A DNA stretch of 64,000 nucleotides, taken from Campylobacteraceae bacterium. GTDB lineage: Bacteria > Campylobacterota > Campylobacteria > Campylobacterales > Arcobacteraceae. Under the pieces are notes generated by a model. The model ran no database searches. It was not told where the DNA came from and saw only the letters and a list, made by a program, of their open reading frames with translations. Below, piece by piece: positions 28,300 through 36,045 of the stretch (the first letter of the stretch is position 1; every line of letters begins with the position of its first letter). The translations under genes were made by a program, and so were the position numbers. The stretch spans positions 1-64,000 of the forward strand of contig JABXII010000007.1 in the NCBI GenBank assembly GCA_013373175.1, read 5' to 3'.

Positions 28300-28779
28300 A
28301 TGAATTTTTATACTGCAGATATTTGTGATGGACATCCAGATAAAGTACACGTACTCGATAACGAATTTAAAAACTATGGTGCAAAAGATAAAGTATGTGC
28401 ACAAGTTGTAACAGTAAAGTTAGATAAAAACAATAGTGAACTTATCAAGATTTTAAGAGACGAAGATGGAACTGGTAAAATAGTAGTTGTTGATGTAGAC
28501 GATGAGTATTTTGCAGTTGTAGGTGAAAACCTAATGAAATTTGCCCATGCAAATAGTTATGAAGCTATTTTAGTAAATGGTTATGTAAGAGATACTGAAC
28601 AAATCAAAGATATTCCAGTTGCACTTTATGCAAGGGGAACTTGTCCTAGAAAATATATTCCAGAAACCCAAGGTGAAAGAAATGTAGAGCTTTCATTTTG
28701 TGGAGTACAATTTAATGATGGAGATTATGTTTACGCAGATGCAGATGGAATAATTCTTTCAAAAGAGAAAATTATTTAA
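28300..28779 (+). CDS. rraA: RraA-family protein (RNase E inhibitor / 4-hydroxy-4-methyl-2-oxoglutarate aldolase family)
   Basis: 159 residues, exactly the short RraA length. The fold is shown by FYTADICDGHPDKVHVLD, KIVVVDVDDEYFAVVGENLMKFAHANSYEAILVNGYVRDT and DIPVALYARGTCPRK. The bacterial family includes E. coli RraA, which binds RNase E, and divalent-metal aldolases sharing GxxxR...D residues (here GYVRDTEQI). Epsilonproteobacteria generally lack an E. coli-type RNase E, so the aldolase or an unknown activity is at least as plausible. SD AAGGG precedes the ATG. Confidence 0.85.
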   Translation: MNFYTADICDGHPDKVHVLDNEFKNYGAKDKVCAQVVTVKLDKNNSELIKILRDEDGTGKIVVVDVDDEYFAVVGENLMKFAHANSYEAILVNGYVRDTEQIKDIPVALYARGTCPRKYIPETQGERNVELSFCGVQFNDGDYVYADADGIILSKEKII

Positions 28780-28786
28780 TGCACTC

Positions 28787-28891
28787 TTGCCTAATTTAGA
28801 TAATAATGAGTTAAAACAGCTATTAAAGCTATACAAAGAGTCAAAAAAAACAAATAAAATAGCAGTTATTAACTTTTTAGAAAATAATTGA
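28787..28891 (+). CDS. Possible small helical protein between rraA and ovoA
   Basis: A 34-codon ORF (TTG 28787 to TGA 28889-28891) fills the gap between rraA and ovoA. It reads MPNLDNNELKQLLKLYKESK, then KTNKIAVINFLENN: an amphipathic helix with regular charge spacing, unlike random sequence. No clear SD precedes the TTG; translation could be coupled to the end of rraA. The absence of stops and the sensible composition suggest a small gene or the remnant of one. I recognise no family. Confidence 0.35.
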   Translation: MPNLDNNELKQLLKLYKESKKTNKIAVINFLENN

Positions 28892-28900
28892 AGGGATATA

Positions 28901-30994
28901 ATGAACTATATATGTAATACAGTTAATTTGAGTGAAGGTACGATTGAAGAAAAAAGAGAAGAGATTAAAAAGTATTTTTTACAAACCTATGAGTTAGATG
29001 AAAAACTTTTTGATTTGTTAAAAGATAAAGAACATATTTTTAAACAACCAAATAGATTGAGACATCCACTTGTATTTTATTATGGACACACTGCAACTTT
29101 TTTTATAAATAAATTAAACATAGCAAATATTATTGATAAAAGAATAAATAAAACATATGAATCTATTTTTGCAATTGGTGTTGATGAAATGTCTTGGGAT
29201 GATTTAAATGATAAGCATTATACTTGGCCAACTTTTGAAGAGACAAAAGCATATAGAGATGAAGTTAAAAAATTAGTTTTAGAGCTTATCGATACAATTG
29301 AATTTACAATGCCAATAAATTGGGATAGTCCTATGTGGATTATTTTAATGGGAATAGAGCATGAGAATATTCATATAGAAACTTCATCTGTATTATTAAG
29401 AGAATTAAACCTTAAGTACTTAAAAGAAGAAGAACTATTTACTTACTGTAATGAGTTTAGTGATTCTTTTCCTAAAAATGAGCTTTTAGATGTAAAAGCA
29501 GGAGAAGTTATATTAGAAAAAGATTATGACAATCCAGTTTTCTATGGTTGGGACAATGAATTTGCTTTCCATAAAGCTTTTATAAATGATTTCAAAGCTT
29601 CTAAATACTTAGTTTCAAATGGAGAGTTCTTAGAGTTTGTAAAAGAGGGTGGATATTCTAAACCTGAATATTTTACTGAAGATGGAAAAGAGTGGTTAGA
29701 GTTTTCAACTGCTAAACATCCTACTTTCTGGGTAAAAAAAGAGGGTAGATACTATTTAAGAGAAATAAATAGGCTAGTTCCTTTACCATTAAATTTCCCT
29801 GTAGATGTAAATGTTTATGAAGCAGAAGCTTTTTGTAAATTTAAAAGTGAAAAGCTAGGCTTTGAAGTTAGACTTCCTAGTGAAGATGAATTTTATAGAT
29901 TAAATGATTATGTAAAAGCTCAAAACCAAGAAGCAAATATTGGACTTAAGTATTTTAATCAAACACCTGTTGATAAATATAAAATGGGTGAGTTCTATGA
30001 TGTCGTTGGAAATGTATGGCAATGGAGTGTAACTCCTACTTATCCTTTTGATGGCTTTAAAACACACCCTGTTTATGATGACTTTACAACACCAACTTTT
30101 GATGATAGACATGCACTTATAAAAGGTGGTTCTTTTATCTCTTTAGGAAATGAAATTCTTAGAAGTGCTAGATATGCATTTAGAAAGCATTTCTTCCAAC
30201 ATGCAGGGTTTAGATATGTAAAAAGTTCAAATGATTATAGAACAGAACTTAATGACAATGTATATGAAACAGATGAACAAATTTCTCAATACTGCGAGTT
30301 TCATTATGGTGAAGAAAACTTTGCAGTTAAAAACTTTCCAAAGGCAAGTGTTGAGTTATTAAAACCATACTTTGAAGGTTTAAATTCTAAAAAAGCACTT
30401 GATTTAGGTTGTTCTGTAGGTAGAAGTACTTTTGAACTAGCAAAATACTTTGATGAAGTACTTGGAATAGACTTTAGTGCAAACTTTATTAACGTGGGAG
30501 TGAAACTTAAAAAGTACGATACTCTAACATATAAAGTAGCAACTGAGGGTGAACTATTTGAAGAAAAGACTATCTCTTTAGATGATTTTGATTTAGAAGA
30601 TACTAAAAATAAAGTTTCATTTATGCAAGGTGATGCTTGTAATTTAAAAGAGTTATATTCTGGGTATGATTTAATCTTTTGCTCAAACTTAATTGATAGA
30701 TTATATTATCCTCAAAAATTCTTAGATGACATACCAAATAGAGTAAATAAAGATGGTTTATTAGTTCTTTTATCTCCTTATACTTGGTTGGAAGATTATA
30801 CTCCAAAGCAAAACTGGCTTGGTGGATTTATAAAAGATAATAAAGAGATTAAAACAATAGATACTTTAAAACAAAACCTTGAAGATAGATTTGAGTTAGT
30901 TCAAACTATTGATGTTCCATTTGTAATAAAAGAAACTGCAAGAAAACATCAACATACCATTTCTCATATGAGTATTTGGAAGAAATATAAATAA
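28901..30994 (+). CDS. ovoA: 5-histidylcysteine sulfoxide synthase / mercaptohistidine N1-methyltransferase (ovothiol biosynthesis)
   Basis: 697 residues with the three-part OvoA layout: DinB-like N-terminus (about 1-170) bearing the HX3HXE iron motif at His154, His158, Glu160 (HENIHIE); formylglycine-generating-enzyme-like domain (about 200-410; DVVGNVWQWSVTP, ALIKGGSFIS, YAFRKHFFQHAGFRYV); and SAM methyltransferase (about 470-697; ALDLGCSVGRSTFELA). OvoA couples cysteine to histidine with O2 and then methylates the ring to give the antioxidant ovothiol A. A cysteine-sulfoxide lyase is needed elsewhere. The SD is GAAGGGAT. This is a notable redox-protection trait. Confidence 0.93.
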   Translation: MNYICNTVNLSEGTIEEKREEIKKYFLQTYELDEKLFDLLKDKEHIFKQPNRLRHPLVFYYGHTATFFINKLNIANIIDKRINKTYESIFAIGVDEMSWDDLNDKHYTWPTFEETKAYRDEVKKLVLELIDTIEFTMPINWDSPMWIILMGIEHENIHIETSSVLLRELNLKYLKEEELFTYCNEFSDSFPKNELLDVKAGEVILEKDYDNPVFYGWDNEFAFHKAFINDFKASKYLVSNGEFLEFVKEGGYSKPEYFTEDGKEWLEFSTAKHPTFWVKKEGRYYLREINRLVPLPLNFPVDVNVYEAEAFCKFKSEKLGFEVRLPSEDEFYRLNDYVKAQNQEANIGLKYFNQTPVDKYKMGEFYDVVGNVWQWSVTPTYPFDGFKTHPVYDDFTTPTFDDRHALIKGGSFISLGNEILRSARYAFRKHFFQHAGFRYVKSSNDYRTELNDNVYETDEQISQYCEFHYGEENFAVKNFPKASVELLKPYFEGLNSKKALDLGCSVGRSTFELAKYFDEVLGIDFSANFINVGVKLKKYDTLTYKVATEGELFEEKTISLDDFDLEDTKNKVSFMQGDACNLKELYSGYDLIFCSNLIDRLYYPQKFLDDIPNRVNKDGLLVLLSPYTWLEDYTPKQNWLGGFIKDNKEIKTIDTLKQNLEDRFELVQTIDVPFVIKETARKHQHTISHMSIWKKYK

Positions 30995-31016
30995 TAAATA
31001 AAATTATAAACTAAAC

Positions 31017-31051
31017 AATTGTAAACTATTCTTTATGGATAGTTTACAATT
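31017..31051 (+). promoter_or_regulatory. 13-bp hairpin with comEC start codon in the loop
   Basis: Perfect inverted repeat 31017-31029 with 31039-31051 (arm AATTGTAAACTAT); the ATG of the ComEC gene is at 31035-31037 in the 9-base loop. No Shine-Dalgarno is visible before that ATG. It may terminate ovoA transcripts, control comEC translation, or both. Confidence 0.6.
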
Positions 31052-32273
31052 AATCTCCACAAAAAAACAGTTAGCATCTTTTCTTTTTATAATATTGAGT
31101 ATTTTTACTTTTAACCTTTTTTATGAATATTTTAAATATAAAGATTTTAAGAAAGAGGAAGTATATTTAGATACTTATGAAGTACTAAATATCTATGAAA
31201 AGAAGGACTTTTTAGTTATTAAACTCCAAAATGATAAGCTTGAGTTTTTTACATCTATAAACAAAGAAGAAAAACTAGAGAAATTAGATTTTATAACTAT
31301 TGCTGTTTTGTCAAAAGGAGTTTCTTTCTATGATTTCTTAAAAGGTTTTTATACAAAATCAATCTTTTATGAAAATATACAAAAAGTTAATAGTTTTAAA
31401 AAAGAAGTTTTCAATCATATAAATAGTTTACATAAAGAAGAAAAAATTAAAGAGCTATTTAATGCTCTGTTTTTAGCTATTCCTATTTCTAAAGAGAATA
31501 GAGAAATTTATACAGATTTTGGAATTAGTCATCTTATTGCAATTTCAGGCTTCCATCTTTCTATTATTTCTTTTATTATATTTATACTGTTATATTATCC
31601 ATACTCTTTTTTCCATGAGAGATATTTCCCTTATAGAAATAAAAAAGCAGATGTTTTACTTATATCTATAGTTGTGTTGCTTTATTATTTGTATTTAACA
31701 AATCTAGTTCCTTCCTTGCTTCGCTCATTTATTATGTTTTCTTTGGCATTTTTATATTTGCGCTCAAATATAAAAGTTTTTTCCTTTGAATCTTTAGCAA
31801 TTACTCTTTTAATCATAATTTCACTGTTTCCAAAATATCTGTTTTCTATATCTTTATGGTTTTCTATTATGGGTGTATTTTATATCTTTTTATATATTCA
31901 TTATTTTAAAACTTTGCCCAAAATTCTTTCAATAATCTTTTTTAATTTTTGGATATTTTTTGTTTTTAATCCAATTGTTCATTTCTTTTTTCCTAATACT
32001 TCTTATGAACAGTTACTATCTCCTTTCTTTACAATTTTCTTCACAATTTTTTATCCTTTACAGATACTACTTCATCTTATTGGCTTTGCAGATTTCTTAG
32101 ATAAGTATATTTTATTGTTTTTAAACTATAAAATGAGTGTTTATGAAGTAAGTACAACTCTGTATTTTTTTGTCATTTATGTGGCTATTAGTTTCTTTAG
32201 TATTTTTAGTAAAAAAATTTTTATTCTTTTAAATATTTTATTAATAATATTCAATATTACAATGTTCTTCTAA
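31035..32273 (+). CDS. ComEC/Rec2-family competence channel protein
   Basis: 412 residues with about eight or more hydrophobic helices. The central segment SHLIAISGFHLSIISFIIFIL is the hallmark of the ComEC competence domain; LVPSLLRSFIMFSLAFLYLRSN also matches. The N-terminal soluble part (about 35-110) is OB-like. It lacks the C-terminal metallo-beta-lactamase domain found in longer ComEC proteins, as in other Campylobacterota. It forms the inner-membrane channel for transforming DNA. It follows ovoA on the same strand by 40 bases but probably has its own control (see hairpin). Confidence 0.85.
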   Translation: MDSLQLISTKKQLASFLFIILSIFTFNLFYEYFKYKDFKKEEVYLDTYEVLNIYEKKDFLVIKLQNDKLEFFTSINKEEKLEKLDFITIAVLSKGVSFYDFLKGFYTKSIFYENIQKVNSFKKEVFNHINSLHKEEKIKELFNALFLAIPISKENREIYTDFGISHLIAISGFHLSIISFIIFILLYYPYSFFHERYFPYRNKKADVLLISIVVLLYYLYLTNLVPSLLRSFIMFSLAFLYLRSNIKVFSFESLAITLLIIISLFPKYLFSISLWFSIMGVFYIFLYIHYFKTLPKILSIIFFNFWIFFVFNPIVHFFFPNTSYEQLLSPFFTIFFTIFYPLQILLHLIGFADFLDKYILLFLNYKMSVYEVSTTLYFFVIYVAISFFSIFSKKIFILLNILLIIFNITMFF

Positions 32274-32351
32274 GTATAAATAAATTAAAATTAATTTAAA
32301 AATAATTTTTAAGTCATAATATTTGGTAGAGTTAAAAGATAGGAGAAAAAT

Positions 32352-33413
32352 ATGTCACAACCTAATGTGTGCTCATTTGACAAAAACTGTTTAGCAAATA
32401 CAACAATTTTATTTATTGAAAATAATGATAAAATAAGATTTGAAACTTCAGAAATATTTTCAGCATTTTTCAAAAAGGTATTAACTGCAAAGGAAATAGA
32501 AGAGGCAATAAATATTTACCATGATAATAAAACAAATATTGATATCGTTATAACTGACGTTGATTTTCCTGATTATAAAGGCATAGATCTTCTCTCTCAA
32601 ATTAGAAGTATAAATTGGGAAGTTCCTATCTTAATTACCACTACTTTTTCTGATATGAATATTTTAGTAAGAGCTATTAAATTTAATCTTTCAAACTACA
32701 TAGTTAAACCTATTCAGTTAAATACAACACTTAAAATTATGTCAGAGATAATTAAAAGAAAAAATCAGAAGAAAGAACTTGCCGTTAAAAATAATGAATT
32801 AAGACAATTTATGGCTATTTTAGACTCTTGTAATATTATTTGTGAGATGGACTTAGATTTTAGGATAACTTCTGCAAATGATGCTTTTTTAATAAACTCT
32901 GAATTTAGTTTAGATGAGTTAATTGGAATGAATTTCAATGACAATAGAATTTTTAAAAGTGCAGATGCCACAGATAAAACAATAATTGATACATTAAAAA
33001 CTGGAAAGACTTGGGTAGGACTTAGTAAAAAACTTACAAAACAAGGTACTAATTATTATACTCATTCAACTATCTTACCTATATTTTATAATGACGGAAG
33101 AGTTAAAAAATTTATCGAGTTTTCTACTTTAATTTCAAAATATGAAAAAGAGGTATTATCCTTAAGAAAACATATATATTTATTAAAAAGTGAAAATCTA
33201 AAAGTTAATACTGAACTAAAAAAAGAGAAGAATCATTATTTTGAATTAGCAGAAAAACTTCAAGAACAAGTGGATGAAAATGTAAATAATGCTCAAAAAA
33301 TATTATTCGAGCTATATGAAGTTAAAAAACAAAATAAGATTTTACGAGAGAAATTAAAAATGCAAGAGACAAGGTTTGAGGAGTTTCAAGCAACTATGTT
33401 GTGTGGAAACTAA
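32352..33413 (+). CDS. Response regulator with PAS domain and C-terminal coiled coil
   Basis: 353 residues: receiver (about 15-135; TILFIENNDKIRFETSEIF acidic pocket, IDIVITDVDFPDYKGIDLL phospho-Asp, ILITTTFSD and YIVKPIQ), PAS domain (about 150-255; ILDSCNIICEMDLDF), then a coiled coil rich in Glu and Lys (about 265-350). No enzymatic or DNA-binding output, so it probably signals through the PAS/coiled coil to a partner. SD AGGAG before ATG. It is monocistronic and ends in a hairpin terminator. Confidence 0.85.
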   Translation: MSQPNVCSFDKNCLANTTILFIENNDKIRFETSEIFSAFFKKVLTAKEIEEAINIYHDNKTNIDIVITDVDFPDYKGIDLLSQIRSINWEVPILITTTFSDMNILVRAIKFNLSNYIVKPIQLNTTLKIMSEIIKRKNQKKELAVKNNELRQFMAILDSCNIICEMDLDFRITSANDAFLINSEFSLDELIGMNFNDNRIFKSADATDKTIIDTLKTGKTWVGLSKKLTKQGTNYYTHSTILPIFYNDGRVKKFIEFSTLISKYEKEVLSLRKHIYLLKSENLKVNTELKKEKNHYFELAEKLQEQVDENVNNAQKILFELYEVKKQNKILREKLKMQETRFEEFQATMLCGN

Positions 33414-33436
33414 AAGAAGGCTTTAAAACCTTCTTT
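33413..33436. terminator. Convergent terminator hairpin
   Basis: AAAGAAGG (33413-33420) pairs with CCTTCTTT (33429-33436) across an 8-base loop. It overlaps the stop codon of the PAS response regulator gene and that of the HisI-RibA gene. Confidence 0.7.
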
Positions 33437-34337
33437 AAAGCATATGTCCTAGATGCTCTTTTTTAGTTTTTAGGTAGTTTTCATTGTGCTTATTTGTTTT
33501 TGTAAGTGCAGGAACTCTTGTATCTATTTCAATTCCACAACTTTTAACAAACTCAATCTTTTTGGGATTATTAGTAATTAGTTTTATCTTTTTTAAATTT
33601 AAGTCTTTTAGTATAAAGCCAACTGCATCATAATCTCTTTCATCAGCTTTAAATCCTAGTTTTAGATTTGCATCCACAGTGTTAAATCCTTGGTCTTGAA
33701 GATTATATGCATTTACTTTATTTACAAGTCCAATATTTCTTCCTTCTTGTCGATGATAAATAACTAATCCACCTTCTTTGGAAATAAGCTCTAAGGCTAA
33801 ACCTAGTTGATTATTACAATCACATTTTAAGCTACCTACTGTATCACCTGTTAAACACTCAGAGTGTATTCTAACTAATGGTGTTTTTATCTCTTTGAAA
33901 TCTTTACTCATAATTGCAAGGTGTTCTTGACAACCATCTTTATAAGCTTTAATATCAAAGTTTCCATATCTTGTAGGAAGATTTGCTATTTGTGATTGGA
34001 TAATATCTTTTTTCTTTTCTTCTTTAAAATAAGACCTAAAGAAACACGACTTTTCTCCTGTATGACAAGCAGTGTTCCCAACTTGTTCAACTATTACTAA
34101 AATAGTGTCATAATCACAATCAACTTTTAGCTCAATTAATTTTTGAATATGACCACTACTTTCTCCTTTCTTCCAAATTCTATTTTTACTTCTTGAAAAG
34201 TAGTGAACTATTTTCGTTTCAATAGTTAAGTCAAAAGCTTCTTGGTTCATATATCCAAGCATTAAAACTTCATTTGTACCAAATTCTTGTGTTATAACTG
34301 GAACTAATCCATTTCCTTTTTTAAAATCAATATTCAT
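33435..34337 (-). CDS. Fusion of phosphoribosyl-AMP cyclohydrolase (HisI) and GTP cyclohydrolase II (RibA)
   Basis: A 300-residue fusion. Residues 1-105 are HisI (GYMNQEAFDLTIETKIVHYFSRSKNRIWKKGESSGH, VDCDYDTILVIV, NTACHTGEKSCFF with metal-binding Asp and Cys). Residues about 118-300 are GTP cyclohydrolase II (LVRIHSECLTGDTVGSLKCDC with the three Zn Cys, YHRQEGRNIGLVNKVNAYNLQDQG, KKIKLITNNPKKIEFVKSCGI). HisI acts in histidine synthesis and RibA in riboflavin synthesis. The HisI/RibA fusion is unusual. It is the third gene of the znuC-znuB operon, 14 bases after znuB, under the paired palindromes at 35921-35977. Both halves keep their zinc ligands, so it is not an obvious zinc-free substitute. 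Other hisI and ribA copies may exist outside the window. Confidence 0.9.
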   Translation of the reverse strand: MNIDFKKGNGLVPVITQEFGTNEVLMLGYMNQEAFDLTIETKIVHYFSRSKNRIWKKGESSGHIQKLIELKVDCDYDTILVIVEQVGNTACHTGEKSCFFRSYFKEEKKKDIIQSQIANLPTRYGNFDIKAYKDGCQEHLAIMSKDFKEIKTPLVRIHSECLTGDTVGSLKCDCNNQLGLALELISKEGGLVIYHRQEGRNIGLVNKVNAYNLQDQGFNTVDANLKLGFKADERDYDAVGFILKDLNLKKIKLITNNPKKIEFVKSCGIEIDTRVPALTKTNKHNENYLKTKKEHLGHML

Positions 34338-34351
34338 ATTTTCTCTTTTCT

Positions 34352-35161
34352 TTATTTTTTTATACTCTTTATTATGAAAATAACCAATGCAAAAAGTGAA
34401 CTACTTATTATAATAGAAGGTCCAGAACTCACATCAAATTGATATGAGATATAAAGTCCTATAATAGTAAATATTATTGATAAAAATGCAGATACAAACA
34501 TCATTGATAATAAGTTTTTACAAAAAAAGCTTGATATATAAATTGGTATAGTAAGTAGGGCGATAACTAATATCAATCCTACAACCTTGATTGATATAAC
34601 AATTGCTAAACTTGATAGAATCAAGATTAATGTATAAAAGAATTTTGTTTTTATTCCTCTTAAACTTGCATATTCTGTATCATATGAAACTGCTAAGATA
34701 TCTCTGTAAAAAATCATTACAATAGCAATTGTAAATATTAGTAAAAAAGCCATATAATATAAGTCTTCATTTGTTACAGCAAGTAAAGAACCAAAAAGAT
34801 AACTCATCAAATCAGATTGATATCCAGGTGTAAGGTCTGCTAAGATTATTCCAAAAGACATACCCACAGCCCAAGTAAGACCAATCATAATATCTAAGTT
34901 TTCTCTGTTTTTATAACTTGCAAAAGCTATAAGAATACTAATAAGTACACAAAATACAGAGGTTGATAGAAGCATTGGCAAGCCAAAGTACATTGCTATT
35001 CCAATACCACCATAAGCACTGTGGGCAATTCCACCTGATAAAAATACCATTTTATTTACAACAACATAAGTTCCTATTATGGCAGTAATAACACTAATAA
35101 TAGCACCTGCAATTAAAGCATTTTGGATAAATGAGTATGAAAGTAGTTCTAGCATCTGCAT
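34352..35161 (-). CDS. znuB: Metal ABC transporter permease (ZnuB-like)
   Basis: 269 residues with about eight membrane helices, typical of the ABC-3 family (VVNKMVFLSGGIAHSAYGGIGIA, IMIGLTWAVGMSFGIILADLTPGY, YTLILILSSLAIVISIKVVGLILVIALL). The family transports Zn2+, Mn2+ or Fe2+ across the inner membrane. It overlaps the ATPase gene by 13 bases. No periplasmic metal-binding protein (ZnuA) is encoded nearby; it must be elsewhere. The metal is inferred as zinc from the HisI/DksA/DUF1826-type neighbours in the same putative regulon. Confidence 0.85.
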   Translation of the reverse strand: MQMLELLSYSFIQNALIAGAIISVITAIIGTYVVVNKMVFLSGGIAHSAYGGIGIAMYFGLPMLLSTSVFCVLISILIAFASYKNRENLDIMIGLTWAVGMSFGIILADLTPGYQSDLMSYLFGSLLAVTNEDLYYMAFLLIFTIAIVMIFYRDILAVSYDTEYASLRGIKTKFFYTLILILSSLAIVISIKVVGLILVIALLTIPIYISSFFCKNLLSMMFVSAFLSIIFTIIGLYISYQFDVSSGPSIIISSSLFALVIFIIKSIKK

Positions 35162-35895
35162 CTTCCTAACATCTCCAATAATTCAATTTCACAAACATGA
35201 GAGTCAATAGATTTAAATTCATCTTTCATAGTAGTTAAATCATGATGAGTAAGTCTTTTATTTACATAAAAAGCTTTTGATGCATATTTTAAAATAACTG
35301 AAATATCATGGCTAACTACAATTATTGGGATATTTTTGTTTAACTCTTCTAAAGTAGAGTAAATTTGTTCGCAACCTTTTATATCTATATTTGAAGTTGG
35401 TTCATCAAGAAGTAAAATTTTTGGTTTAGAAAAAAGGGCACGAGCAATTAAAACTCTTTGTCTTTGTCCTCCTGAAAGATTTGATATTCTATTTTTTGCA
35501 AACTCTTTCATCTTTACTTTTTCAAGAACTTCCATTGCTCTTTGTTTCTCTTCTTTTTTGTATCCAAATAATCTTTTAGTAAGACAGTTTTGCCCCATCA
35601 TCACAACTTCAAGTACAGTAATTGGAAAGTTTAAATTTACATTTGTATTTTGAGGTACATAACCTAAGTTACAAATTTGCTCATAGTGCTCTTGTCCAAA
35701 TATTTTTATGGTGCCACTATTTAAATCATTTATTCCAAGAATAAGTTTTAGTAAGGTTGATTTACCTCCACCATTTGGACCTATTATTGTTAAAAAGTCT
35801 TTTTGTTTTATTTCAAAGTTTATATCTTCTAAAACCTTTTGTTTATCATAAGAAAAACTAAGGTTTTTAACTTCTACTGCATTGTCTATTTGCAT
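35149..35895 (-). CDS. znuC: Metal ABC transporter ATP-binding protein (ZnuC-like)
   Basis: 248 residues: Walker A GPNGGGKSTL, signature ISNLSGGQRQRVLIARALF, Walker B KILLLDEPTSNID, and the switch His in VVSHD. It resembles ZnuC (NLGYVPQNTNVNLNFPITVLEVV Q-loop region). The C-terminal CEIELLEMLGRCRC holds several Cys. It is the first gene of the operon, with palindrome boxes 26 and 68 bases upstream of its start. It powers metal import with the adjacent permease. Confidence 0.88.
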   Translation of the reverse strand: MQIDNAVEVKNLSFSYDKQKVLEDINFEIKQKDFLTIIGPNGGGKSTLLKLILGINDLNSGTIKIFGQEHYEQICNLGYVPQNTNVNLNFPITVLEVVMMGQNCLTKRLFGYKKEEKQRAMEVLEKVKMKEFAKNRISNLSGGQRQRVLIARALFSKPKILLLDEPTSNIDIKGCEQIYSTLEELNKNIPIIVVSHDISVILKYASKAFYVNKRLTHHDLTTMKDEFKSIDSHVCEIELLEMLGRCRC

Positions 35896-35920
35896 TAATA
35901 ATTTTATTCCTTAAAGTAAT

Positions 35921-35977
35921 TGCAACTAAGTTGCAGTAAAATTTTAACGAATAAATATAAAATGCGACTTAGTTGCA
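35921..35977 (-). promoter_or_regulatory. Paired Fur-family-type operator upstream of znuC
   Basis: Two 15-bp boxes of 7-1-7 symmetry: TGCAACTAAGTTGCA (35921-35935, plus strand) and, reading the minus strand, TGCAACTAAGTCGCA (35963-35977). Centres are 42 bp apart. The same two sequences, same variant, occur 44 bp apart before dksA at 54309-54367. A likely -10 element lies between them. The 7-1-7 form is typical of Fur/Zur/PerR-family sites; the zinc repressor Zur is the best guess from gene content. The rest of 35896-36045 holds no gene. Confidence 0.75.
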
Positions 35978-36045
35978 AAACTATATTTTAATTCTTGTTT
36001 TTATTTTAGTTTAGAAGTTTATTTTGAAAGTAGAGTTTTAGTATT

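Noticed and set aside
28300-28779. RraA as a true RNase E inhibitor
   Set aside because: The fold also covers aldolases and this lineage generally lacks E. coli-type RNase E, so I left the activity open.
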